Positions 54,767-63,863 of a DNA stretch of 64,000 nucleotides are shown piece by piece. A program made the position numbers and the translations under genes. Each line of letters begins with the position of its first letter. Position 1 is the stretch's first letter. The notes below the pieces were generated by a model. It did not search any database and was not told the DNA's origin. It saw nothing but the letters and a program-made list of their open reading frames with translations. The stretch covers positions 310,001 through 374,000 of the forward strand of contig NZ_CP099393.1 of the NCBI RefSeq assembly GCF_023913515.1, given 5' to 3'. This DNA comes from Natronococcus sp. CG52. GTDB taxonomy: Archaea; Halobacteriota; Halobacteria; Halobacteriales; Natrialbaceae.

Positions 54767-55365
54767 TCACGCGTCGTCAGTCACGTTGTGATCGTTGACG
54801 TCAATCGCATCAAGCGACGCTCCCGAGTCCTCGATTTCGTAGTATTCGTGCACGATGGGTCGGAGTGCCTGAAGAATAATCTCCGCAGCCAGCGGCGAGA
54901 TATCGAGATCCTGAGCCATCAGCCGATGAGTTACCTCTCCACGTTCTCGTGCGACGGCATAGGTGAGTGCCGTCGCGAGCCCGGCGACACCGTGGCGGTC
55001 GATGTAGGTATTGATGTCACCATCGGTCTCGCGACGGCCAACAGCGTCGATCAGTACCGGCGTAATCGTGTACTTGCGATCACCACCGCCTGCCGTCACG
55101 GTTAGGTCGATCTCACGGGCGGCATACTGCCGGGGCTGTTCGTCTCGCGTCATCTCAAGGACACCACCGTCGACGAGCCGGTTGACGTAGGTGTACGCCG
55201 TTCCCTGTGCGAACTCGAGTTCGTCGATGACCTCTTGGACAGTAGCTTCGCCCTCGCGAGCAAAGTACGCGTAAAGCTGGGCCAGTTGTGGCTCCTCGAG
55301 GAGGTCCGCGACCGAGAGGAAGTCACGAATGAGGTCACCGTTAGTCCGATTCGAGTGCGTGACAT
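54767..55365 (-). CDS. Winged-helix transcription regulator, start region disrupted
   Basis: About 199 aa. The helix-turn-helix is LEEPQLAQLYAYFAREGEAT, VQEVIDELEFAQGTAYTYVN, RLVDGGVLEMTRDEQPRQYA, as in TrmB/MarR-like haloarchaeal regulators. The C-terminal half is helical with acidic tail. The frame is open upstream to 55618, but that part is antisense to a nuclease-tail repeat and has no acceptable start. The best start, ATG 55365 (MSRT...), lies one base out of frame with SNRTNGDL, so a one-base loss near 55355 is likely. May be non-functional. Confidence 0.6.
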
Positions 55366-55533
55366 GGTTTCGGTCCTGATTACAGTTTACAGCAAGCAGT
55401 AAAGGGTGTTTGGACCACTTCGCCGGTATCGAGACAGGATGATCCTTTTGACGAGCAACTGAATTGGCCTTGAATACCGTCGCGACTATCGTCTCATCGA
55501 CCGGGTATTGCTCTGATTGGAAGCCGTCAAAAT

Positions 55534-55723
55534 CAACGAGGAGTACGTCTTCGGACACGATGACGAGGAGTACTTCGGATCCGGGTGGAACGGGCTGCTC
55601 GTCGTCCAGGATCTGCAACGAGAGACTGCGTCGCTCGAGGAACAGGCCGAAAGCGAGATCAAGGTACTGCAGGCCGCCGAACTCGAAGACCAGCTAGCAC
55701 AGGTCCTCGAGCGAAAACTGTGA
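55534..55723 (+). pseudogene. McrC-like nuclease tail, repeat copy 4 (about 62 codons)
   Basis: Encodes NEEYVFGHDDEEYFGSGWNG then LLVVQDLQRETASLEEQAES and ends QLAQVLERKL with TGA, matching the end of the gene at 7398-8738. No native start; the catalytic residues are upstream of the break. Copies 2-5 share CTAGCACA or a near variant where the full gene has CTGGAACA, so they are closer to each other than to the full gene. Confidence 0.7.
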
Positions 55724-55819
55724 CTACAGCTCTAATTCAGGAGCGCCTCAAATGCTGGTGTGGAACCAACATAGAAGTCGTCCGTCCCTCAGAATCCACT
55801 GATCAAGACAAATCTCGAA

Positions 55820-56230
55820 TCACTTCTCAATGGAACTGTCGTACATCTCTCCGAACGCCTGTTCGCCGCGGATCAGTTCGTCTACGCCTTCTGTAAGTGT
55901 GACCTCTCCGAAGACCGTCGCTCGATAGTAGGTGTACAACCCATCCTGTCCCCGTTCGGTGCGTTGTCGCTTCTCAACGAGACTTACATCAAGAAGTTTG
56001 TTGAGGTGGTAGTGAAGGGTACTATCGTCGATCTGCATTGCCTCCTCAAGCTCCTTTGGACTCATCTCTCCGCCGTGAACGAGTCGGTAGAGGATCTCGT
56101 ACCGTGTCCGATGACCAACGGCAGCATGCATCTCGAGGTATTCATCCAGAGAGAGGATGCTGTCGTTGGGCAACAACTCCTCCGGATCATCTGGGAAGTC
56201 CCCATTAGCAGCGCGAGAATTCGTAGCCAT
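55820..56230 (-). CDS. ArsR-like winged-helix regulator
   Basis: 136 aa from ATG 56230 (MATNSRAANGDF); the open frame to 56293 is less likely because it would run into the divergent promoter. Classic winged helix: EMHAAVGHRTRYEILYRLVH, GGEMSPKELEEAMQIDDSTL, HYHLNKLLDVSLVEKRQ and a wing GLYTYYRATVFGE. Divergent from the DUF7509-like gene, whose control it may exert. The intervening ~100 bases contain TATATACT at about 56300-56307. Confidence 0.75.
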   Translation of the reverse strand: MATNSRAANGDFPDDPEELLPNDSILSLDEYLEMHAAVGHRTRYEILYRLVHGGEMSPKELEEAMQIDDSTLHYHLNKLLDVSLVEKRQRTERGQDGLYTYYRATVFGEVTLTEGVDELIRGEQAFGEMYDSSIEK

Positions 56231-56328
56231 CTTGCTTCGAAAGACGAGCGGGAGACTCTTAGTCGTTGTCAAGCCAGTACTTCCCGGAAACACCGTTCTT
56301 TATATACTCTCGAAGAAGAGCAAACTCC

Positions 56329-56943
56329 ATGGAAATTACACGAGATCGAATCACCGATCAGCTGGGGGACGTCAAATACGATCGCTTCCTGTTCTATCTG
56401 ATGGGCCCGTACAAGTCGTTCAATCTCAACTATATCCTGAGCGAAGAGGAGCGCCAAGAGATCGATATCGACGATCTTCCGGGACCGCTTCGGAGGCTCT
56501 TTCAGAACAAAGCCGACATCGACGAGGCACAGGCACTCTTGCGGCGAATACAAGGGGAGCTTCGAACTACGCCCGGAGTAAACGCGTTTCTGGCTCTCGA
56601 CGTCGATGTGGATACGGATGATGTGGATGCAGTGACCCAGAGTATCGAGTACACCCGGTGTAGCAATGGCACCGCGTTCATCGTTCCCTTTCTTGGGCAC
56701 AATTTCGGTGTCGGTGAGGAAGCTGGAAGCATCCTTGCCACTCTCGCAGAAACCCACGGTGACCGGCTTGTCTTCGTTCATGAAGACAATGTAACAAGTG
56801 CTATGATTCGGTCGGCAAAAGTACGGTGGGATCTGCGGATCGAAACATACGACACTGAGGCTGAACTCGTCGACACCCTCCGGCGGTTCGTAGGCGAGAT
56901 TATGCAACGTGAGCACCGCGGCGGTCTCGATCACCTGCAGTGA
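56329..56943 (+). CDS. DUF7509-like protein, Rossmann/TIR-like
   Basis: 204 aa from ATG 56329 (MEITRDRITDQLGDVKYDRF), following an AT-rich TATA-like stretch. It has an alternating strand/helix pattern: FLFYLMGPYKSFNLNYILSE, VNAFLALDVDVDTDDVDAVT, then NFGVGEEAGSILATL, DRLVFVHEDNV and a last helix VDTLRRFVGEIM. This resembles the haloarchaeal DUF7509 family, which looks like a TIR- or nucleoside-deoxyribosyltransferase-type fold. If so, nucleotide hydrolysis is possible; a catalytic Glu candidate lies in VGEEAG. Family by pattern memory, activity unproven. Confidence 0.65.
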   Translation: MEITRDRITDQLGDVKYDRFLFYLMGPYKSFNLNYILSEEERQEIDIDDLPGPLRRLFQNKADIDEAQALLRRIQGELRTTPGVNAFLALDVDVDTDDVDAVTQSIEYTRCSNGTAFIVPFLGHNFGVGEEAGSILATLAETHGDRLVFVHEDNVTSAMIRSAKVRWDLRIETYDTEAELVDTLRRFVGEIMQREHRGGLDHLQ

Positions 56944-56955
56944 GCGTCATATACT

Positions 56956-57017
56956 CAGGTACTGCAGGCCGCCGAACTCGAGAACTAGCTAGTATCGGTC
57001 CTCAAGCGAAAATTGGG
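56956..57017 (+). pseudogene. McrC-like nuclease tail, repeat copy 5 (about 20 codons)
   Basis: Reads VLQAAELEN, a TAG, then L-VS-VLKRKL and GGA in place of the stop codon. It has the same in-frame TAG as copy 3. Similarity to the other copies continues for about 100 bases after it. Confidence 0.6.
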
Positions 57018-57164
57018 ATTCGATGGCTGCCCTGAGTGAAGAGGGATTATGCACTAAGATAGAAATTCACCCTCTGGATAGAGCACTATCTTAAATATAT
57101 TATTGCACAACACGTGAACAACACGATATCGAGTCGACTCTTGAACTCTTCAAGCCGAGACTCA

Positions 57165-57512
57165 TTACGAACTAGGTGACACGCCATACACCTGGTCTAT
57201 CGACTCATCGTAGAGTTCGTCAATAGTTGCGATCAACTCCTCGTTCTCAACGACCAAGTCAACGAACGCGTCCTGTAGTGCTGCAACATACGCGTCAAAG
57301 AAGCCCTCATAAGCGTCGACATCGATATCGTACGTCGCCTCTATCATATTCCGCTTATTGCCTGTGACCTCCGCAGACGATGGGAGCAGATCATCAACCA
57401 CAGACTCATTCTCGTAAAACGAACCCGCGAACGTATCGATAAACGCCTGATCATTCGCGCCCATATTTCGGAAATACACCTTCAATGTTTGCTCACCAAC
57501 CGCGAGATCCCG
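57165..57512 (-). pseudogene. Fragment of the same unknown gene as at 46.9 kb
   Basis: Encodes YCPRDLAVGEQTLKVYFRNM then GANDQAFIDTFAGSFYENES and the end DQVYGVSPSS, colinear with the pseudogene at 46943-47600. Similarity ends near 57512; the open frame beyond that (to 57650) is antisense of another remnant. The 5' two-thirds are missing. Confidence 0.65.
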
Positions 57513-57641
57513 TGGGCAGTACACGAGGTTTCCGATGAATACGGCTACCGTGTCTCCGAGGCAGGTGAGGACCAGTTCGTACTGGGACCGAAGAACGCAC
57601 GGGTCTCCTTTCGGGACCTCGAGGAATTTCTGAACCGCTGA
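57513..57641 (+). pseudogene. 3' end of an unknown plus-strand gene
   Basis: Open frame reading AVHEVSDEYGYRVSEAGEDQ, FVLGPKNARVSFRDLEEFLN, R and TGA, with clear coding character and no start. It begins exactly where the fragment on the other strand ends, so 57512/57513 is a recombination joint. Confidence 0.5.
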
Positions 57642-58225
57642 GAGCCCCATGACAACGTCCCAACGACCAGCTACGGCTACGCTTACGTATCGAGAAACGA
57701 CCGTCTCAGGGTGATATAGATGTGGTCGTACAGCCAGACGGTCGCAATCTTCTGTGCGAATGCCGTGACCCTCGAGTGGTCAGCTGGACCGATCCACCCA
57801 GACCCAATTGCAAACGTCATCGTGAACACACTCGTGATGATCGCCGGGGCACTCGTTGTTGCCCATGCGATGACGGTCGGGTAGCCGATGACGGACGCCT
57901 GCCAGATCGGTGAGCTGGTCCTCGAGATGGCTGAGGCCAAGTCCATGCCTGAGCCGCTCACAGAGGAGTACAGCGACCGGGTCCAATTGGCAGTTGTCGT
58001 CTACGAGTCGCTCGAGTTCACAGCTGACCACACGAAAGTTGCTGAGTCTTCGATATCGATCCCGATCTACTCGACGAAGCTGCCTCCGACTACGAGTGGC
58101 ACAGGTTTCGCAAATATCATCGTTAGACAATTGTCAAGCTATAGCCCCCAAATCCAGTTCCGAATTGACAGCCATAGATTATCATCACAAAAATATTGAA
58201 GACGCTGTAATTGGTATGTTGTACC
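57642..58225. other. Region of probable gene debris
   Basis: No complete gene. A minus-strand frame (57683-57961) encodes two hydrophobic stretches (ASVIGYPTVIAWATTSAPAI) and might be a membrane-protein fragment. Plus-strand frames overlap it. 58140-58225 is AT-rich and contains the promoter of the next small gene. Confidence 0.35.
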
Positions 58226-58435
58226 ATGAGCCCTACTATCACACTTGAGCCGGTTGAAGATATCCCCTCTGATTCCCGAGTTTGTCACTACGATGAGCTG
58301 GCCGAAGACGCGAAGGAAGAGTTCCCGATCCTCACCGAAAACATCGACGTCTCTGTCGACAGTACAATTGCGAATGGACTCCAGGAGTGTGACCTCGTGA
58401 AATACACTGACTACTACAAGGTCTCCATTGGTTAA
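58226..58435 (+). CDS. Small haloarchaeal protein (DUF7979-like)
   Basis: 69 aa from ATG 58226 (MSPTITLEPVEDIPSDSRVC). It contains HYDELAEDAKEEFPIL, the core pattern of small DUF7979-type haloarchaeal proteins, then VSVDSTIANGLQECDLVKYT and YYKVSIG. Function unknown. Its stop codon overlaps that of the minus-strand remnant that follows. Confidence 0.65.
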   Translation: MSPTITLEPVEDIPSDSRVCHYDELAEDAKEEFPILTENIDVSVDSTIANGLQECDLVKYTDYYKVSIG

Positions 58436-58525
58436 TCCACGTACTGTGACTCCCACTCTCGACGTTCCTCAATTGCGGTTTGCCCTGCGTCGTTGATGTC
58501 GTAGTAATTCGTCCGGCGACCGATT
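58432..58525 (-). pseudogene. 3' remnant of a phage-repressor/PadR-like winged-helix gene
   Basis: The minus strand reads GGIGRRTNYYDINDAGQTAI, then EERREWESQYVD and TAA, the usual end of PhiH1-repressor-like winged helices (wing RTNYYDIN, final WExQYV). A stop lies just upstream in frame and the first helices are missing. Confidence 0.5.
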
Positions 58526-58844
58526 CCTCCAGAATTTTATCCAGCGGACCGACTAATTGCTCTTTTCACTCGTCGGGCAGTTCGTCTCGAGGCGCCTTCG
58601 ACGACACAGCATCGCGGAATTCCTTCCGTTCACGTTCGCCATCCAACTGTTCAAGCACGCACCCAGTGGTGCCCTCCATCGCCCCCAGTTTGGTTGCGAC
58701 GGAGATATTGCGATCCAATATTCTTTGCCGCGTTGTAGTTGGTGTGGTATTCTTCCAGTCACCAACCATTCAATGGAAGGATCATATAAATATATAAACG
58801 TATTAGATATATTTATATACGAATTAATCTGATTGTTAGATTGA
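58526..58844. promoter_or_regulatory. Gap with divergent AT-rich promoter region
   Basis: A minus-strand frame at 58566-58769 (67 codons) is Arg/Thr-rich and could be a degraded small gene; not accepted. Bases about 58783-58830 are extremely AT-rich with several TATA-like elements (ATATAAATATATAA, TATTTATATAC) and likely drive the toxin gene starting at about 58845. Confidence 0.45.
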
Positions 58845-58867
58845 ATGTCATTTAGAAGACTCATTGC

Positions 58868-61800
58868 TTGTTTTTCGCAGTGCTGATGGTGATGTCGTTA
58901 GTCACTACACCAGCTTTAGCAGGTTCACCAAGCGATCCTGCTCGCGATGAACAAGTCACGTCGACTCTTGGACAAGGTGCTAATGATGGTCCACCAGGAA
59001 ATGGAAATGAACCGCCAGGCCACGAACGTGGAGCTGATGCAAACGTTACTATTCCCACGATAGAGGAGAATACAACGGTCGAATTACTCTTAGATAGCCG
59101 AGATCAACTCGAGGAACTCGACATCGAAGACGAGGAGGCTGCACAAATTCGAAACGAAAGTATCGAAGCGATCGAGGCGTCAGCCGAGACGTATCGTGAG
59201 CAGGTATTTGCAGATTCCAAGGTCACCTTCGAACATCAGAACGATACCATAGCTGCTCTCGAGGAGTTGCACGAGGTCGTTACTGGGGACGACGAGCAGA
59301 CCGTCGATCGTGCGAAAGCAAATGTTCTGGAAGCAAGCAACGTGAGCGCGCGTCTTGCGACGCTCAACGCGTATGAAACGGTCTACGAGTCTGAAGAGGA
59401 GTTCCGGAATCCTGGCCAACGACAAAGTGCCGGGAGTGGACTCGGCAACGCTGTAAACGCAATCGAGCGTGGTGATAACGCCGAAGCGACCGATGCGGTA
59501 ACCCATTACCGCAACGCCTGGGAGCATGCGGAGCGGTCACTCGACGTCGTCGAGAAGAACACTGATCCCGAACTCACGCTCACGCAGGGACCCGCATTCG
59601 AAGAGAATGACACAGTGACTACACCAGTCTACATTTCTCTCTCGGATGTTCGCCCGTATACGTACGAGAATGCCAAGGTGAGTATCGACGACGGCGACCC
59701 CAGAATCGTTGACTTCACAGCTGATCCGGTTGCAGGCGGTGTTGCTACAGGGAGCATTACGATCGAGTTCGATTCTGAACTCGAGAACCGGACGATCACC
59801 GTTGAAACCACCTCGACACGTGATTCCGATAGAAGTGTCACAGAGACACTCGAGATTCACGTCGACGAAGACGACATTATCTCCGAACGTCCCGATCCCG
59901 ACGAGTACAACGAGATCTCGGTCACGGAATCCGATTCTGGTGTGACTGTCGGTGCAGGCGGAGACGGATTATGGGAGAATGACCTCTCGGTCACTGATAG
60001 GACACCTGATACGGACGACGTGTACCGTGCTGGACCGATGGTACGCATCGAGAATCGAACCGCAATCAATCAAGCCGAGGTGACGATTCCGATAGAGGGT
60101 GCTGATCTGGATCGAGATGCCAACCTTTCGATCGTTACTTGGGATCCACAGAGCGACGAGCCATGGACGCCTATCGAGACTGAAATCGACGAGGAGAACG
60201 GGACTGCAAGCGCCGAGGTCGATCACTTCTCGTTCTTCTCGGTGTTCTGGATTGGCGACTGGGAGGACCATACGAGTGATACGATCACGCTCACCGAGGA
60301 CGATTTCACAGGCAACGATACGAATGTTGGTGACGGTGATCGCGATTTCGTGAAGTCCGATTTCGTCTTTGTCATTGACGAAAGCGGTAGTATGAGCGGC
60401 GCCCCCATTCGAAATGCCCGAGAAGCCTCGAAACGGTTCGTTGGTGCACTCGAGGACGACGAACGGGGTGGACTCGTTGGTTATGCCTCGAGTGCGAGCC
60501 TAGATCATCCGCTCACACAGGATCACGACGCGTTGAACGCGAGTATTAATAGACTCTCTGCAGGAGGTGGAACGAATACCGAAGCTGGATTACGTACTGG
60601 GCTCGATCACCTCGAGAAGAACGGCTGGGAGAACCGCTCGCAGGTGATGATCCTTCTGTCAGACGGTAAATCGAATAGTGGCTCCTACCCTGTACGAGCC
60701 GCCGAAGACGCAGTTGATCAGGGAGTCGAGATCAGCACCGTCGGACTAGGCAATTCGATCGATGAGAACGAACTCCGGCAGATCGCCGCCGCTACTGGCG
60801 GGGATTTCTACCACGTCGAAGATGCCAGTGACCTGCCCGACACCTTCGATCGCGTTGCCGAGAATCAAACTGGGCCCGAACTAAAGGATACCAATGGTGA
60901 CGGGATCCCCAACGCAGTCGCCGAAATGGACCTGCGCATGCCGACCGGTGGTGACGGCATCGCAGGCACTCCCCTCAATCTCGATCCACTTCGAACGGAT
61001 ACTAGCGGTGACGGCTTGCTCGACAACGAGACCGTCGACATCAATTACCGAGTGTTCGAGGAAAACAACGAAACGAAACTCGAGGCACAGGTCACGAATG
61101 CGATTGCTCATCCCGCCCGATATGACACCGCCAACAATGGCCTATCAGACTACGAGGAGGTCGAGATATGGGAGACTGATCCGATGCTTGCCGATACTTC
61201 CGGGGATGGGTTTATCGATTCCGTCGATCCAGAACCGCTCGACAAAACGTTCCCTCCGGATGTTCAATTTAATTCGCAGGGATGGTTCGAACGAGAACTG
61301 GTCGTCGAAGCTCGGCACGACAACGGAATCGAATCGATCGACGTAGAAAAGTACGTTAACCCGCTCCACCGCAGCGCTCAATGGCAGGATGCATCGTTGA
61401 AGGATGAATATGTTGATGCTGGTTGGACAGTCAATGAGTTCCAGATGCGGGATGAACGCAGGCTCGCCACGACGAAACCCGACGAACTCGAAATTACTGT
61501 TGCCGCAGAGAATGACTACGAAGTGATCCTCGAGTTCGATAGGGAAACCAGTGAACTCTCAGTATCCACTGCATATCCCGTTGCGTCGAGACAGGTAAAA
61601 AAACGGAGCCTCGGTGTTATCCCTGTCGTTGGTACTGCCGTAGCCACAGGGCTTCTCGCATATGACGTCGGGAAATACGGGTATGGAGCGCTCACTGCTA
61701 ATACTGTTAGCGGAGAGCAAAATGCCGAAGACTTCGTACACCACATTCCACCGACGCCAAACGAAGATAAATGGGAGACGCCCGAGGGCGTCGAGATATC

Positions 61801-62974
61801 GCTTCCAAGTGGGGCCGCCTTCGAAAGCGATGTTCATGACGGTCATGAGCGCAAGCACGGCTGGGAACAAATCCCCGAGACACCGGGTATCGATCAGCCC
61901 GACGATGTCGGCGAAATCGTCGAAAACAATGATCCGATCGATATCGATGGCCCATTTGACTTGATAATCGGAGAGACAAATGGTCACGAACTAATCTTCT
62001 GGATCTACGAAGGCACACTAGTCTTCGCCCAGGAAACGTTCGAAAAAGAGGAGGTCGCCGAGGAATCCAGTGAGGAAATTAACGAAGAGCGAACAGGAGA
62101 AGAGCAGGTCACCGAAGAAGAAATTGAAGACACTATTGAAGAGGAGCCGGACCAGGTCCTCGATAACGACCCGTATCACAGGTACGAAATCTATCACCTC
62201 GTTGCAAAGGGTGTCCAAGTCGTCATTCGAACAACGGGTGAGAAGATAGTCGACTACTTCGTCGAAGACGTCGAACAAGAACCTCGCTGCATACTCGCCG
62301 AAGAGGATATCGACATGACGGTTCAGGAGACCGAACGAGGGGAATTTGTTGCCTCTTCGAGCGAATACACGTCGTTCCTCGGAACGTTCGAACGGACAGC
62401 CAATCCAGTAGAGACTGAGCTTCGGTGTGTCGATGATCCAGAAGCAGTGATCCAAACGTACGCCGACGACCCGACCGACATCACTGACGGCAGTCTCGGC
62501 GAGAACGTCAGCGTCGAGTTCGTTGACGAGCGCGGACTCGACCTAGAGTGGCCCGAGGATGGCTTCGACGAGGGTGACGCTACCGAAATTGGACCGGACG
62601 TCGTTGCCTACGACGAAAGCAGTGATGAGTGGCTCATCATCGAGGCAAAAACGACGACCAACACCGAGGCCATTGGAAAGGATCTGCTGGAGACCGATGC
62701 CTACGAGGGAGATGCACAGCTCCATGATGCGTGGATCCGGAATAGTCTTGAAAAGCTAGAAGATGAAGGAAAAATCGATTCAGAAATCGTCGATGAGATT
62801 GATTTCGCGCTCACCAGTGGAACCGTTAGTAAGGAACTCGTGCTCGTAAAAGATGTTGAGGGAGCAAGTCACAGAACGTTACGAGATCCACAAAACAATG
62901 ACACAGACATTAGCACCGAAGACGTTGCAGGGATTGACAAGGCAACTATCGTCGAATTAGCTGCAAACGAATAG
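58868..62974 (+). CDS. Secreted VWA polymorphic-toxin-like protein with C-terminal PD-(D/E)XK domain
   Basis: 1368 aa as read from TTG 58868. The natural start is probably ATG 58845 (MSFRRLIAC), which would give a perfect signal peptide running into FFAVLMVMSLVTTPALAGSP if the T-run at 58871-58875 had six instead of five bases. Domains: Gly/Pro-rich lead; helical 60-230; beta-sandwich regions 230-480; VWA domain about 490-690 with MIDAS DESGSMSG; three thrombospondin-3-like calcium loops (DTNGDGIPN, DTSGDGLLD, DTSGDGFID, about 674-785); a hydrophobic hairpin (VIPVVGTAVATGLLAYDVG, about 912-932); a Glu-rich linker; and finally a nuclease-like domain with PDVVAYDESSDEWLIIEAKT (Asp ~1243, EAK ~1257-1259). 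This architecture is that of exported toxins; a probable immunity gene follows four bases later. Confidence 0.8.
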   Translation: MFFAVLMVMSLVTTPALAGSPSDPARDEQVTSTLGQGANDGPPGNGNEPPGHERGADANVTIPTIEENTTVELLLDSRDQLEELDIEDEEAAQIRNESIEAIEASAETYREQVFADSKVTFEHQNDTIAALEELHEVVTGDDEQTVDRAKANVLEASNVSARLATLNAYETVYESEEEFRNPGQRQSAGSGLGNAVNAIERGDNAEATDAVTHYRNAWEHAERSLDVVEKNTDPELTLTQGPAFEENDTVTTPVYISLSDVRPYTYENAKVSIDDGDPRIVDFTADPVAGGVATGSITIEFDSELENRTITVETTSTRDSDRSVTETLEIHVDEDDIISERPDPDEYNEISVTESDSGVTVGAGGDGLWENDLSVTDRTPDTDDVYRAGPMVRIENRTAINQAEVTIPIEGADLDRDANLSIVTWDPQSDEPWTPIETEIDEENGTASAEVDHFSFFSVFWIGDWEDHTSDTITLTEDDFTGNDTNVGDGDRDFVKSDFVFVIDESGSMSGAPIRNAREASKRFVGALEDDERGGLVGYASSASLDHPLTQDHDALNASINRLSAGGGTNTEAGLRTGLDHLEKNGWENRSQVMILLSDGKSNSGSYPVRAAEDAVDQGVEISTVGLGNSIDENELRQIAAATGGDFYHVEDASDLPDTFDRVAENQTGPELKDTNGDGIPNAVAEMDLRMPTGGDGIAGTPLNLDPLRTDTSGDGLLDNETVDINYRVFEENNETKLEAQVTNAIAHPARYDTANNGLSDYEEVEIWETDPMLADTSGDGFIDSVDPEPLDKTFPPDVQFNSQGWFERELVVEARHDNGIESIDVEKYVNPLHRSAQWQDASLKDEYVDAGWTVNEFQMRDERRLATTKPDELEITVAAENDYEVILEFDRETSELSVSTAYPVASRQVKKRSLGVIPVVGTAVATGLLAYDVGKYGYGALTANTVSGEQNAEDFVHHIPPTPNEDKWETPEGVEISLPSGAAFESDVHDGHERKHGWEQIPETPGIDQPDDVGEIVENNDPIDIDGPFDLIIGETNGHELIFWIYEGTLVFAQETFEKEEVAEESSEEINEERTGEEQVTEEEIEDTIEEEPDQVLDNDPYHRYEIYHLVAKGVQVVIRTTGEKIVDYFVEDVEQEPRCILAEEDIDMTVQETERGEFVASSSEYTSFLGTFERTANPVETELRCVDDPEAVIQTYADDPTDITDGSLGENVSVEFVDERGLDLEWPEDGFDEGDATEIGPDVVAYDESSDEWLIIEAKTTTNTEAIGKDLLETDAYEGDAQLHDAWIRNSLEKLEDEGKIDSEIVDEIDFALTSGTVSKELVLVKDVEGASHRTLRDPQNNDTDISTEDVAGIDKATIVELAANE

Positions 62975-62978
62975 AACA

Positions 62979-63740
62979 ATGGTTGAATTCACCACAGAAC
63001 AACAAGAACGCGCGGCAAAACAACTCGAGCGATATCGATCGCGAGCTGAGAAGCACGAGAAGTTGTACGAAGAAGGGAAGGTGGAACAAAAACTCTCTAC
63101 GTTCTTTTCTGGGTTGGCCAGTAAATACGATAAACTTGCCATATTATCTGTGTATCACGAGCAGACGATTGAGGCGCGAGAGTACTTCGAAACTTCGGCA
63201 GAATATTATCTGCGAAGTGCCGAAGAGAGCAGCGTTACAGTTCCAACAACACTGACACTTGCCCGTGGCCTCTACAATGCTGCTCTTGCGGGCCATTCGG
63301 ACTTGATTCGAGAGTTCGCTCGACAGATCACTGAGATAATCCAAACAGCGGACATCGACCCTGATGAGCCAGATGCTGATCGATATTATTTCTCGGGGTG
63401 TCTCGCAGGCGCCATCCTCGACGACGTCAGCGACCATCTGCTGGACGGACTTGCCACAGTCAACGAGGGGAAACCGGAGACTCATGCCTTGTATGGCAGT
63501 GGGATTCTCGCATTCACTCGCGGGATTCGTAACGACGATATCGATCAAATCGAAGACGGAATCACCACAATGATCGAATACCATACTCGCTCTACGAACG
63601 ATGAGAACGTTGTCGATCTCGTCATGGCCCCAGAGGCGACCGCCTTACTCATCATCTCACGCTGGATGGGGTATGAACTCGAGATTGACAGCGATCATAT
63701 CCCCGCGGAACTGGCCGACGAGAGCGCTTCTACCCACTAA
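62979..63740 (+). CDS. Probable Imm49-type immunity protein
   Basis: 253 aa from ATG 62979, four bases after the toxin stop, hence one transcript. All-helical, TPR-like: AAKQLERYRSRAEKHEKLYE, FSGLASKYDKLAILSVYHEQ, ETSAEYYLRSAEESSVTVPT, DRYYFSGCLAGAILDDVSDH. No signal peptide, so it stays in the cytoplasm where it would neutralise the nuclease domain of the toxin. The pattern resembles the Imm49 family, often paired with PD-(D/E)XK toxins. The immunity role follows from context. Confidence 0.7.
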   Translation: MVEFTTEQQERAAKQLERYRSRAEKHEKLYEEGKVEQKLSTFFSGLASKYDKLAILSVYHEQTIEAREYFETSAEYYLRSAEESSVTVPTTLTLARGLYNAALAGHSDLIREFARQITEIIQTADIDPDEPDADRYYFSGCLAGAILDDVSDHLLDGLATVNEGKPETHALYGSGILAFTRGIRNDDIDQIEDGITTMIEYHTRSTNDENVVDLVMAPEATALLIISRWMGYELEIDSDHIPAELADESASTH

Positions 63741-63863
63741 ATTTCCATTTCCATTTAATGGTCGAGAGTCATTGTCCGTAGCACACAATTTAGTTTCCTG
63801 GATTCCATCAAAAAATCTACTGCAAGTATGGCGGTGTCGCCAAGTCAACCGAGATCCCCAATG

